The notes beneath the pieces are model-generated. The model ran no database searches. It was not told the origin of the DNA and saw only the letters and a list, made by a program, of their open reading frames with translations. From NCBI GenBank assembly GCA_018609945.1, contig JAHENO010000129.1:1-8826 (forward strand): a stretch of 8,826 nt of DNA. Reading direction: 5' to 3'. Each line of letters starts with the position of its first letter. Positions within the stretch are counted from its first letter, which is position 1. Source of the DNA: Haloarculaceae archaeon (GTDB lineage: Archaea > Halobacteriota > Halobacteria > Halobacteriales > Haloarculaceae). Positions 1 to 5,782 of this stretch are shown here, piece after piece. The position numbers and the translations under genes were made by a program.

Positions 1-886
1 CGGCGTCGTCGTACTCGCTGTAGTTGACGTCCCGGACGAGGTCGTTGATACTGACCACGCCGATGACGTTGTCGAGGCTCCCCTCGTAGACGGGGACGCG
101 GGTGTGACCGCTGTGGATGCAGGCCTCGATGGCCTCGTCGATGCTGGCGGTCTTGGGAACGGCCGTCATGTCCAGCCGGGGGGTCATCACCTCCTTGGCG
201 ATGGTGCGGTTGAACCGGAGGGTGCGCTGGAGCATCTCGCGTTCGTCCTCGTCTAAGACGCCCTCGCGCTCGCCGGTCTCGATGATGTCCCGGATCTCCT
301 GGCGGGTGATGTAGGAGGTCTCGATGGCGCCCCGGCCGCCGGTGACCTCGTTGACCACTCTGGTCAGGTAGTCGAACAGGACCACGAGGGGCTTGAGGAG
401 GATTTCGGCCCACTTCAGCGGCCGGGAGATGCGCAACGCCCAGGATTCGGTGTTCTCGATGGCGTAGGACTTGGGGGCACTCTCGCCGAACAGCAACACG
501 AGGGCCGTGATCCCGAGGGTGGCGAGGACGACCGCCAGCCCGCCGTTACCGAGGTAGTAGGCCAGCAGTCCCGTCGCGATCGAGGACATGGCGATGTTGA
601 CGAGGTTGTTGCCCACGAGGATGGTCACGAGCAGGCGGTGTGGGTCGTTCCGGAGGCGCTTGAGCAGGGCGCCGGTAGTGCTCTCGTCTGCAAGGGAATC
701 GACACGGTGGTCGGCAAGCGAGAACATCGCGATCTCCGAGGAGGAGAAAAACGCAGAGAGGGCAAGCAACACGACGATCGTGAGCAGCCCGGCAGTGATA
801 AAGAGCGTGTCGCTGATCGTGGCGACGCCGAAGACGTCGACCGCGAGTGGCACACACGCGTCCGTGGCTGTGACGAGGTCCCCCAT
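1..886 (-). CDS. CNNM/CorB-CorC family transporter with CBS domains (partial, C-terminus outside window)
   Basis: Membrane protein of the CNNM (DUF21) plus CBS-pair family, whose studied members, including an archaeal CorB, export Mg2+; older annotations call it hemolysin C-like. 295 codons are visible, reading from the ATG at 886 to the left edge. A first hydrophobic helix spans about residues 27-47 and runs into FSSSEIAMFSL (47-57), the typical DUF21 signature. GNNLVNIA (92-99) and FGESAPKSYA (133-142) are the other conserved DUF21 blocks, with more helices at about 101-135 and 155-175. The linker contains TRQEIRDIIETGEREGVLDEDE, in the acidic-helix position of the family, then VMTPRLDM (233-240) opens the first CBS motif; HTRVPVYEG and IGVVSINDLV (261-284) complete it. 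The rest of the CBS pair and any CorC/HlyC C-terminal domain are missing because the window ends. A TATA-like element at 912-919 gives an almost leaderless start. Family assignment is firm; the transported ion is inferred. Confidence 0.93.
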   Translation of the reverse strand, partial: MGDLVTATDACVPLAVDVFGVATISDTLFITAGLLTIVVLLALSAFFSSSEIAMFSLADHRVDSLADESTTGALLKRLRNDPHRLLVTILVGNNLVNIAMSSIATGLLAYYLGNGGLAVVLATLGITALVLLFGESAPKSYAIENTESWALRISRPLKWAEILLKPLVVLFDYLTRVVNEVTGGRGAIETSYITRQEIRDIIETGEREGVLDEDEREMLQRTLRFNRTIAKEVMTPRLDMTAVPKTASIDEAIEACIHSGHTRVPVYEGSLDNVIGVVSINDLVRDVNYSEYDDA

Positions 887-911
887 CGACGTATGGCCTT
901 GTTTGCGGGCG

Positions 912-919
912 GGATTAAA
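912..919 (-). promoter_or_regulatory. TATA box for the CNNM transporter gene
   Basis: On the minus strand this reads GTTTAATC, centred about 29 nt upstream of the ATG at 886. It is an A/T patch in a GC-rich intergenic region and fits a leaderless haloarchaeal promoter. Assigned by position and composition only. Confidence 0.5.
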
Positions 920-943
920 CGTTGTGTGGATTTCGCGTCCGGA

Positions 944-961
944 CGGTTTCGCGCCAAACCG
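944..961. promoter_or_regulatory. Near-perfect 18-bp palindrome, candidate operator
   Basis: CGGTTTCGCGCCAAACCG is symmetric except for one mismatched pair (positions 950 and 955). It lies in the 147-nt divergent intergenic region, 25 bp beyond the TATA of the CNNM gene and about 42 bp upstream of the TATA-like element of the glutaredoxin operon. A transcription-factor site is inferred from symmetry and location. Confidence 0.35.
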
Positions 962-1002
962 GCGACGTCGTGTGGTCGGAGGCTGTGACGGCTGTGTCGA
1001 AG

Positions 1003-1010
1003 GGCTTACA
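1003..1010 (+). promoter_or_regulatory. TATA-like element for the glutaredoxin-redoxin-sua5 operon
   Basis: GCTTACA at 1004-1010 lies 24-30 nt upstream of the ATG at 1034, the spacing expected for a leaderless archaeal promoter. It is a weak match (only TTA in the core), so the assignment rests mainly on spacing. Confidence 0.35.
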
Positions 1011-1033
1011 CCCCGCTCGCCCTACCAGCGATT

Positions 1034-1354
1034 ATGAGCGATCCACAGCTCACACTCTACCGGCTGCAGGCCTGCCCGTTCTGTGAACGCGTCGTCCGCC
1101 TCCTGAACGAGTACGACATCGAGTACGATTCGCGGTTCATCGAGCCGATGCACTCCGAGCGCAACGTCGTCAAGCGGGTGAGTGGCAAACGCTCCGTGCC
1201 GGCGCTGGTCGACGAGAACACCGGCGCCGCGCTGACCGAGAGCGCCAACATCGTCTCGTATCTGGAGACGACCTACGGCGAGAACCGCCTCCGGACGCCC
1301 GAACCCGCGGACGACGGCGAGGCGGAAGTGCTCAGGGCGGGCGAGGGATCGTAG
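1034..1354 (+). CDS. Glutaredoxin / GST N-terminal-like thioredoxin-fold protein
   Basis: A 106-residue thioredoxin-fold protein expected to do thiol-disulfide exchange in the cytoplasm. After the first strand (LTLYRLQA) comes the redox motif CPFC at residues 14-17, identical in spacing to glutaredoxins, followed by helix ERVVRLLNEYDIEYD. The cis-proline that faces the active site is P56 in KRSVPALVDE. LTESANIVSYLETTYG (68-82) matches the ES..I..YL element by which glutaredoxins and GST N-terminal domains bind a gamma-glutamyl thiol. Haloarchaea use gamma-glutamylcysteine rather than glutathione, so that is the likely partner (inference). The last 20 residues are acidic and probably flexible. 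It is the first gene of an operon: its TAG is directly followed by the ATG of the redoxin-like gene with no spacer. Whether it works on that protein is not shown. Confidence 0.9.
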   Translation: MSDPQLTLYRLQACPFCERVVRLLNEYDIEYDSRFIEPMHSERNVVKRVSGKRSVPALVDENTGAALTESANIVSYLETTYGENRLRTPEPADDGEAEVLRAGEGS

Positions 1355-1870
1355 ATGGACCTGGAGTTCGACGTCGTCGACATGGGGCCGGCCGACCACG
1401 TCGAGGAGGGCGAGCAGGTGCCCGATTTCACCCGACCCCTGGTCAACGACGAGTACTGGGAGGACGCCTCCCTCTCGGAGCTGACCGAGGCGGGGCCCGT
1501 CGTGCTGGTCTTCCACCCGATGGACGGGGCCTTCCCCGCGACGTACATCTGGAACGAACTCCGGGATCGGGACTTCGCCGACTACGACGCCACCGTGGTC
1601 GGGCTCTCGATCTCGACCCCCTACGAGCACAAGACGTTCATCGAGGAACGGGAGGTCTCTTTCCAGTTCTTCTCCGACCCCGCCAACGGCGTCGCCGAGA
1701 AATTCGGCGTCGTCAACGACCTCGACGGGATGGCCGGCATCGCAGAACCCCGGCCGGCGACGTTCGTCATCGACGGGGACGGGACCGTCCGGTACGCCTG
1801 GGTCGCCCGCGAGTGGCCCGACTTCCCCGACTACGACGAACTCGAAGACGCCGTCGAACGGGTCGTCTGA
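1355..1870 (+). CDS. Peroxiredoxin-fold (redoxin/AhpC-TSA) protein lacking all cysteines
   Basis: A 171-residue redoxin-domain protein. GEQVPDFTRPLVN (19-31), PVVLVFHPMDGAFPAT (48-63), VVGLSISTPYEHKTFIEE (81-98), FFSDPANGVAEKFGVV (105-120) and PRPATFVIDGDGTVRYAWVA (132-151) follow the AhpC/TSA order and length. In true peroxiredoxins the segment after the first core strand is P-x3-T/S-x2-C; here the corresponding place reads P55...A62-T63, so the peroxidatic cysteine is replaced, apparently by alanine, and the protein contains no cysteine at all. The arginine that normally supports the active site (R133) and the following proline are kept. It therefore cannot be a cysteine peroxidase; a binding, chaperone or regulatory role is possible but unproven. 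It starts immediately after the stop of the CPFC glutaredoxin gene and ends one base before sua5, so all are probably co-transcribed. Confidence 0.88.
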   Translation: MDLEFDVVDMGPADHVEEGEQVPDFTRPLVNDEYWEDASLSELTEAGPVVLVFHPMDGAFPATYIWNELRDRDFADYDATVVGLSISTPYEHKTFIEEREVSFQFFSDPANGVAEKFGVVNDLDGMAGIAEPRPATFVIDGDGTVRYAWVAREWPDFPDYDELEDAVERVV

Positions 1871-1871
1871 G

Positions 1872-2495
1872 ATGGCAGACGAGGGGACGGAACCGGCCGG
1901 CCGGGCGACCGGGGAGCGGGACATCGAGCGGGCAGCCGACGCCATCCGCGAGGGCGAGCTGGTCGTCTACCCGACCGAAACCGTGTACGGGCTGGGCGCC
2001 GACGCGCTCGACCCGGCGGCCGTCGAGGCTGTCTTCGAGGCGAAGGGCCGGGACCGCGGGAATCCCGTCTCGATGGCGGTTCCGTCGGTCGAGGCCGCGC
2101 TCGAGTACACCGCGCCGACAGCCCGCGAACGGCGGTTCATGCACGAATTTCTCCCGGGCCCGGTGACGGTCGTCGTCGACCGGGGTGGGGCGGTGCCAGA
2201 CGTCCTGACGGCCGGTCGCGAGCGCGTCGGCGTACGGGTGCCCGACCACGCGGTGGCCCTGTCGCTACTCGACGCTGTCGCGCCGGTCACCGCCACCAGC
2301 GCAAACGTGAGCGGCCGCCCCAGCGCCCGGACCGTCGCCGACCTCGACGGTGACATCCGCGAGGCCGCGGCGACCGTCCTCGACGGCGGGGAGACGCCCG
2401 GCGGCGGGTCGACGGTCGTCGACGTCACGGCAGGCGAGATCCACCGTCGGGGCGCTCTCGCCGACGAGATCGAGGCCTGGCTCGCCGGGGTCTGA
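1872..2495 (+). CDS. sua5: L-threonylcarbamoyladenylate synthase (Sua5/YciO/YrdC family)
   Basis: Enzyme that makes L-threonylcarbamoyl-AMP from threonine, bicarbonate and ATP, the first step of the universal t6A37 modification of ANN-decoding tRNAs; the product is passed to the KEOPS complex in archaea. The 207 residues cover only the YrdC domain, without the extra C-terminal Sua5 domain. Visible family signatures are AIREGELVVYPTETVYGLG (24-42), the substrate-binding KGRDRGNPVSM (58-68), PGPVTVVV (95-102), VGVRVPDH (119-126) and TSANVSG (142-148). The first 15 or so residues precede the domain and may be a disordered acidic tail, so a slightly later start is possible, but the ATG at 1872 follows the upstream TGA by one base, which suits translational coupling. 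It is the third gene of the operon; the small membrane protein follows after three bases. Confidence 0.95.
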   Translation: MADEGTEPAGRATGERDIERAADAIREGELVVYPTETVYGLGADALDPAAVEAVFEAKGRDRGNPVSMAVPSVEAALEYTAPTARERRFMHEFLPGPVTVVVDRGGAVPDVLTAGRERVGVRVPDHAVALSLLDAVAPVTATSANVSGRPSARTVADLDGDIREAAATVLDGGETPGGGSTVVDVTAGEIHRRGALADEIEAWLAGV

Positions 2496-2498
2496 GCG

Positions 2499-2684
2499 AT
2501 GCTCGACGGGCCCCGCGAGTACGCGTGTTTCGCCGTGGCGGTCCTGGTCGTCGTCGGTGGCACCGTCGCCGCCGGACTCCTCCCACAGACCGCCCCCTAT
2601 CAGGTGCTCGCGGGCGGTATAATCGTCGCGGGCTTCGCCATCGCGTGGGCCTGTCTGGGCGTGGATTTCGGCAGGCGGGAGTGA
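2499..2684 (+). CDS. Small two-helix membrane protein, function unknown
   Basis: A 61-residue predicted integral membrane protein that I cannot assign to a named family. Two hydrophobic segments are clear, about residues 8-28 (rich in Val/Ala/Gly) and 33-54 (VLAGGIIVAGFAIAWACLG), joined by a short turn around LPQTAPYQ; the C-terminus FGRRE is positively charged and, by the positive-inside rule, probably cytoplasmic. The ATG lies three bases after the stop of sua5, so it is most likely the last gene of that operon and translationally coupled. No lipobox or signal-peptidase site is evident. GC-rich third positions agree with a real gene. Any link to tRNA modification or redox genes upstream is only positional. 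Confidence 0.7.
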   Translation: MLDGPREYACFAVAVLVVVGGTVAAGLLPQTAPYQVLAGGIIVAGFAIAWACLGVDFGRRE

Positions 2685-2695
2685 CGGTCACCCGC
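2675..2695 (+). other. Hairpin-forming dyad at the convergent gene boundary
   Basis: GTGAC-G-GTCAC (2681-2691) overlaps the stop codon of the small membrane protein and can be extended outward by GCGG/CCGC with a two-base bulge. It lies between convergent genes (47-nt gap), which could suit transcription ending, but only a weak T-rich stretch follows, so a terminator call is tentative. Confidence 0.2.
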
Positions 2696-2731
2696 TGCTG
2701 TTCGGTTTCTGTACTGTCGGTGGGTGGCCGA

Positions 2732-3580
2732 TCAGCGCCGGCCGTCGGTGAGTCCCGCGTACTCGTCGTCGGTCAGGTCGATTGCCGTCGCCGTGACGTT
2801 CTCCTCGAGGTGGGCGACGTTCGAGGTGCCCGGAATCGGGAGGGTCACGTCGGAGTGGCGGAGCAGCCACGCGAGGGCGACCTGATAGGAGGTGGCGTCG
2901 TGTGCCCGTGCGACCGACTCGAGGACGTTCCCGAGGGCACCGAGATCGCCGGACGCCAGGGGAAACCAGGGAATGAAGCCGACGTCGTAGTCCTCGCAGG
3001 CCGCGAGCACGTCCTCGTCGTCGCGGTGGGCGACGCTGTAGCGGTTCTGGACGGTCGCCACCTCGACGTGGTCGCGGGCCAGTTCCAGCTGGTCGACGGT
3101 GACGTTCGAGAGGCCGACGTGTTCGACCAGCCCCTCGTCTCGCAGTTCCGCGAACGCGATCACCGACTCCTCGAAGGGAACGTCCGGGTCGGGCCGGTGG
3201 AACTGGTAGAGGTCGATGGTGTCGACGCCGAGGCGGTCGCGGCTGACCAGTGCCTGATTGCGGATGTAGTCCGGGCGACCCAGGCGGACCCAGTCGCCGT
3301 CCCGGTTTCGCAGCAGGCCCGCTTTCGTCGCGACGACGGCGTCCTCGACGACGCCGGCCTCGCGGATGAGCCGTTCGCTGACACCCGGACCGTACGAATC
3401 TGCGGTGTCGATGAAATCGACGCCCAGTTCGACGGCCCGCCGGAGGAGGTCTCGGGCACTGGCCTCGTCCTCGGGCGGGCCGATGATGTCCTCGCCCGTG
3501 AGGCGCATCGCACCGAAGCCGAGCCGGTGGACGGTCGTCTCCCCGCCGATGTCGAAGGTGTCGCTTCGGTTCGTGGACAT
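2732..3580 (-). CDS. Aldo/keto reductase
   Basis: A 282-residue NAD(P)H-dependent oxidoreductase with the (beta/alpha)8 barrel of the aldo/keto reductase superfamily; substrate not predictable. The catalytic tetrad is complete: D58 and Y63 in FIDTADSYG, K86 in VVATKAG, and H128 in LYQFHRPDP. Other family blocks are RLGFGAMRLTG (19-29), VEHVGLSNVT (152-161), VQNRYSV (177-183), IPWFPLASG (203-211), and the cofactor phosphate-binding end IPGTSNVAHLEENV (249-262). The start is placed at the ATG at 3580 because GAGGT lies 8-12 nt upstream as a plausible Shine-Dalgarno; an in-frame TTG two codons earlier would add two residues and is less likely. It is downstream of, and on the same strand as, a four-helix membrane protein, separated by 108 nt holding a hairpin, so it may have its own promoter. 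It converges with the sua5 operon. Confidence 0.95.
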   Translation of the reverse strand: MSTNRSDTFDIGGETTVHRLGFGAMRLTGEDIIGPPEDEASARDLLRRAVELGVDFIDTADSYGPGVSERLIREAGVVEDAVVATKAGLLRNRDGDWVRLGRPDYIRNQALVSRDRLGVDTIDLYQFHRPDPDVPFEESVIAFAELRDEGLVEHVGLSNVTVDQLELARDHVEVATVQNRYSVAHRDDEDVLAACEDYDVGFIPWFPLASGDLGALGNVLESVARAHDATSYQVALAWLLRHSDVTLPIPGTSNVAHLEENVTATAIDLTDDEYAGLTDGRR

Positions 3581-3626
3581 ACGCAACCTCTAAGCGCCAG
3601 CCCCGAAGGTCACTCGGCAGTCGGAC

Positions 3627-3642
3627 GTGACGCCGCCGTCAC
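3627..3642. other. Perfect 6-bp-arm inverted repeat between two minus-strand genes
   Basis: GTGACG-CCGC-CGTCAC, a perfect stem with a four-base loop, 46 nt past the stop of the membrane-protein gene and 46 nt before the aldo/keto reductase ATG. It could end the upstream transcript or bind a regulator of the reductase. No T-tract follows on the minus strand, so a terminator is not favoured. Confidence 0.3.
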
Positions 3643-3688
3643 CATGATATCCACAGTACGAAGCGACGGTTCGATCCAGTCCGATCCG

Positions 3689-4294
3689 TCACCGGTTCCG
3701 ATATGCCACGCCGAACGCCCCGAGAATCCCGACCGCGAGCGTGGCCGCAAAGAGGTACAGCCCGAACTCGACGCCGACCAGCCGGAACACCGCGACGGCG
3801 GCGCCGAGCGCCGCGAGCACTCCGCCGGCCAGGACGGTCGTCGCGAGCAGTTCGACGCGCGTCTCCCAGGACACCCACCGGGAATCCGCGGAACCGGCGG
3901 CGGTGACGCCGTTCCGGGTTGCGGCCAGGACGTCCGTCTTCGCCGAGGCGTTCGGGGGCACGTGTAGCGGCGTCGACCCGTCCTGGCCGTCCCCAAGTAC
4001 CGACGCGAAGTACTCGCGCAGTCGGTCCCACGCGTACGCCGTGACGCCGTTCAGTACCACCCCGTACGCGATGCCGAGTGTCAGGACGGCAGTTCCCACC
4101 ATGCCGCGGCTGGCGAGCACCACCGACGCGACGAGGAAGGCCACTCCGAGCGCGCCGTGCCCGACCACGCCGGCGTGGTGCCTGACCGCCTCGATCCGCG
4201 TGACCTCGTCCTCGATCGGCGCGGTGATTCCCGCGTCCGTGTCCGATCGACCTTGGGCGTAGCCATTCACGCCCGAATTGTTCGCTGGTGTCAT
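3689..4294 (-). CDS. Four-helix membrane protein, function unknown
   Basis: A 201-residue predicted membrane protein with no family I recognise. The N-terminal 35 residues are hydrophilic. Helices are seen at about 42-61 and 65-87, forming a hairpin, then a polar loop of about 60 residues (88-147, including a GDGQDGSTPLHVPP stretch), then a second hairpin at about 148-170 and 175-197, ending in YRNR. The two-plus-two arrangement hints at an internal duplication, although sequence similarity between the halves is weak by eye. The ATG at 4294 is preceded by an unusually AT-rich region containing repeated TGAATATT elements, suggesting its own regulated promoter. The Cas4-like gene ends 108 nt upstream on the same strand. 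A histidine pair (HH, 39-40) and H46 near the first helix are visible but not diagnostic. Confidence 0.75.
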   Translation of the reverse strand: MTPANNSGVNGYAQGRSDTDAGITAPIEDEVTRIEAVRHHAGVVGHGALGVAFLVASVVLASRGMVGTAVLTLGIAYGVVLNGVTAYAWDRLREYFASVLGDGQDGSTPLHVPPNASAKTDVLAATRNGVTAAGSADSRWVSWETRVELLATTVLAGGVLAALGAAVAVFRLVGVEFGLYLFAATLAVGILGAFGVAYRNR

Positions 4295-4314
4295 CCGATG
4301 TGTACTACAGTGTG

Positions 4315-4355
4315 AAAATTCACGCCGACAGTACTTTAATATTCAGTAATATTCA
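4315..4355 (-). promoter_or_regulatory. AT-rich promoter region with three TGAATWTT repeats
   Basis: Read on the minus strand, TGAATATT occurs at 4355-4348 and 4345-4338 (start-to-start 10 bp, one helical turn, within a 9-bp direct repeat TGAATATTA) and TGAATTTT at 4322-4315. The stretch stands out from the GC-rich surroundings and lies 20-61 nt upstream of the ATG at 4294. ATTAAAG at 4334-4340 could be the TATA box, giving a leader of about 18 nt. The repeats may be operator half-sites; this is inferred. Confidence 0.45.
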
Positions 4356-4402
4356 ATCCGTTTGTCGTCCGTCGGTGAACACTCCGTTCAAGAGTCTCCG
4401 GG

Positions 4403-5065
4403 TCAATCCCCACCCAGCAGCGACCGCAACGACCGCGTGCGCGTCCCGCACTCGTCGCGGAACTCGCAGGGGGCACACTTCGCGTCGTTGTCGACCCGTG
4501 GGGGCGGGCCGTCGATGGCGTCGGCGGTCCGGACGGCCTCCCGGTAGGCGGCTTTCCGGCGCGTCGTGAGTGGGACCTCGCGGACGATCCCGTGGGCCGG
4601 ATACTCGGCGAAGGCCCGCTCGACCGGCGTCTCGCGCTCCCACGAGAGGGCCTTCGCGGCGGCGACCAGCCTGACGCTCTGGGGGTGCCAGACGCCCTGC
4701 TCGGGCGGCTCGCCGGCGAACACCAGCGACACAGTCGGTGCCTCCGCGAGCACCTTGTGTGCGACCCCGCGACACTCCCGGCCTGCGAGCAGGACGTCCC
4801 GCCCGTCGGGGTCGACGATCCCCCGCCAGTCGCTCTCGGTCAGCCGCGCCTTCGCGCTGCCCAGGCGCGAGCGGAACTGCGTCGGCGTGACCGCGATGGG
4901 TACCTCCCGGAGAGTCTCCTCGTCGGCCAGCAGTGACTCGTACCGGAAGGCGAGGTCGCGCCGGCGCGCCACCCGATCGGGCGTCTCCTCGGCCGGTCGG
5001 CGCCGCCGGTAGTACAGTTTCCGAGGACAGTAGGCCGCCGTTTCGAGGTCCCTGAACGCGTGCAT
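4403..5065 (-). CDS. Stand-alone Cas4-like Fe-S protein (Dna2/Cas4 PD-(D/E)XK superfamily)
   Basis: A 220-residue protein resembling Cas4. The iron-sulfur ligands are present: C13 in TAAYCPRKLYY near the N-terminus and C197, C200, C206 in KCAPCEFRDEC near the C-terminus (C-x2-C-x5-C), the same split arrangement as Cas4 and AddB-type nucleases. TPVERAFAEYPAHGIVREVPLT (146-167) followed by an arginine-rich helix also matches the Cas4 C-terminal half. The nuclease core is poor: where Cas4 has G-x-x-D and then D/E-x-K, I see GVAHKVL (100-106) and LVFAGEPP (114-121), with no convincing D...ExK. It may be catalytically altered or inactive, although alignment by eye is uncertain. No cas1, cas2, effector gene or CRISPR repeats are nearby, so a CRISPR role is unsupported; genome maintenance is an alternative. 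It has its own TATA box. Confidence 0.8.
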   Translation of the reverse strand: MHAFRDLETAAYCPRKLYYRRRRPAEETPDRVARRRDLAFRYESLLADEETLREVPIAVTPTQFRSRLGSAKARLTESDWRGIVDPDGRDVLLAGRECRGVAHKVLAEAPTVSLVFAGEPPEQGVWHPQSVRLVAAAKALSWERETPVERAFAEYPAHGIVREVPLTTRRKAAYREAVRTADAIDGPPPRVDNDAKCAPCEFRDECGTRTRSLRSLLGGD

Positions 5066-5090
5066 GGGCTGGCCTGGCCGCGCCTTCGGA

Positions 5091-5098
5091 TATAAAAG
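5091..5098 (-). promoter_or_regulatory. TATA box for the Cas4-like gene
   Basis: CTTTTATA on the minus strand, 26-33 nt upstream of the ATG at 5065: a strong archaeal TATA match predicting a leaderless mRNA. It lies in the 51-nt gap after the cmi4-like gene. That gap also contains GGCGG-A-CCGCC (5107-5117), a small dyad overlapping the upstream stop codon. Confidence 0.7.
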
Positions 5099-5116
5099 TC
5101 GGGAGCGGCGGACCGC

Positions 5117-5704
5117 CTAAAAATCCACGTCAGTTTCGATGTCTTCGGCGGCCTCCTCGAGGCCGTCCTCCTGTGCGTCGGCCGTGAACTGGACCGCGAT
5201 GTCGGCGTCGGCGAGGGTCTCCTCGAACTCCATCCGGAAGCGGTGACTGACGAGCTGTGCCTCCCGCTGTGCCTCGACGACGCGTCTCGCGCGAGCCACC
5301 CGGTCGGGGTCGGCGTCGAGTTCGTCGGCGATCTCGGCGTCGCTTGCGTCGTCGGGCCTGTCACGGACAGTCTCCGGGTCCAGGGCTGGCTCGTTCTCTC
5401 GGACGAGGTGGAGGTCCATGCGTGCCGCGAAGACCGCCTCGGGCGAGCACCCGATCGTCTCGGCAATTTCCGCGTCGTCCGCGCCGTCGTAGAAGCGTTT
5501 GACGACCGTGGTCAGGGCGTCGTCGTCGAGGTCCGTCCCGAAGTCGAAGCGTTCGCGCATCCGGTCGACGACGTCGGCGAGCCGGTCGTCGACCGAGTCC
5601 TCGGGGAGCAACGAGCCCCGTTGCTGGGCCTGGCTCTCGGTGACCGACTCCTCGTCGGCCACCTCCATGAAGATATCCCGCAGCTGTTCCGTTTTCTCCT
5701 CCAT
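5117..5704 (-). CDS. Cmi4-like protein (conditioned medium-induced protein 4 family) with two HTH-like repeats
   Basis: A 195-residue acidic protein that I recognise, from memory of haloarchaeal annotations, as conditioned medium-induced protein 4; its biochemical role is unknown to me. MEEKTEQLRDIFMEVADEE at the start and SVTESQ...RGSLL (20-32) are typical. Two similar segments resemble helix-turn-helix units: GADDAEIAETIGCSPEAVFA (74-93) and DASDAEIADELDADPDRVAR (119-138), each followed by an arginine-containing helix, so a DNA- or RNA-binding role is plausible. The C-terminal 40 residues are very acidic. I start at the ATG at 5704: a strong TATA lies 27-34 nt upstream and AAGGAG precedes the ATG closely, whereas upstream in-frame extensions run through the TATA box. 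It is divergent from the Rdx-like gene and lies upstream of the Cas4-like gene. Confidence 0.85.
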   Translation of the reverse strand: MEEKTEQLRDIFMEVADEESVTESQAQQRGSLLPEDSVDDRLADVVDRMRERFDFGTDLDDDALTTVVKRFYDGADDAEIAETIGCSPEAVFAARMDLHLVRENEPALDPETVRDRPDDASDAEIADELDADPDRVARARRVVEAQREAQLVSHRFRMEFEETLADADIAVQFTADAQEDGLEEAAEDIETDVDF

Positions 5705-5730
5705 CGCTCCTTGAGCCACACGTTTCGGAC

Positions 5731-5738
5731 ATAAAAAA
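5731..5738 (-). promoter_or_regulatory. TATA box for the Cmi4-like gene
   Basis: TTTTTTAT on the minus strand, 27-34 nt upstream of the ATG at 5704. It is one of the clearest TATA boxes in the window. A GTTTCGG half-site-like sequence (5722-5728) lies between it and the start codon. Confidence 0.65.
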
Positions 5739-5782
5739 GTGGTCCTGTCCAGTTCGGCCGTCGTCCATCCCCGGTCCGTCCA

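Noticed and set aside
1022..1945. Minus-strand open frame of 307 codons opposite the glutaredoxin, redoxin and start of sua5
   Set aside because: It is the mirror frame of three conserved genes; composition is Val/Asp/Gly-rich shadow sequence with no motif.
2675..2695. Intrinsic terminator between sua5 operon and aldo/keto reductase
   Set aside because: The hairpin has a bulge and a three-base loop and lacks a solid T-tract, so it is listed only as a weak dyad.
2525..3967. Long plus-strand open frame of 480 codons opposite the aldo/keto reductase and membrane-protein genes
   Set aside because: It lies antisense to two well-supported genes, has no recognisable domain, and its length is explained by GC-rich sequence having few stop codons.
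4403..5065. CRISPR-Cas locus suggested by the Cas4-like gene
   Set aside because: No repeat-spacer array, cas1, cas2 or effector gene is present anywhere in the window.
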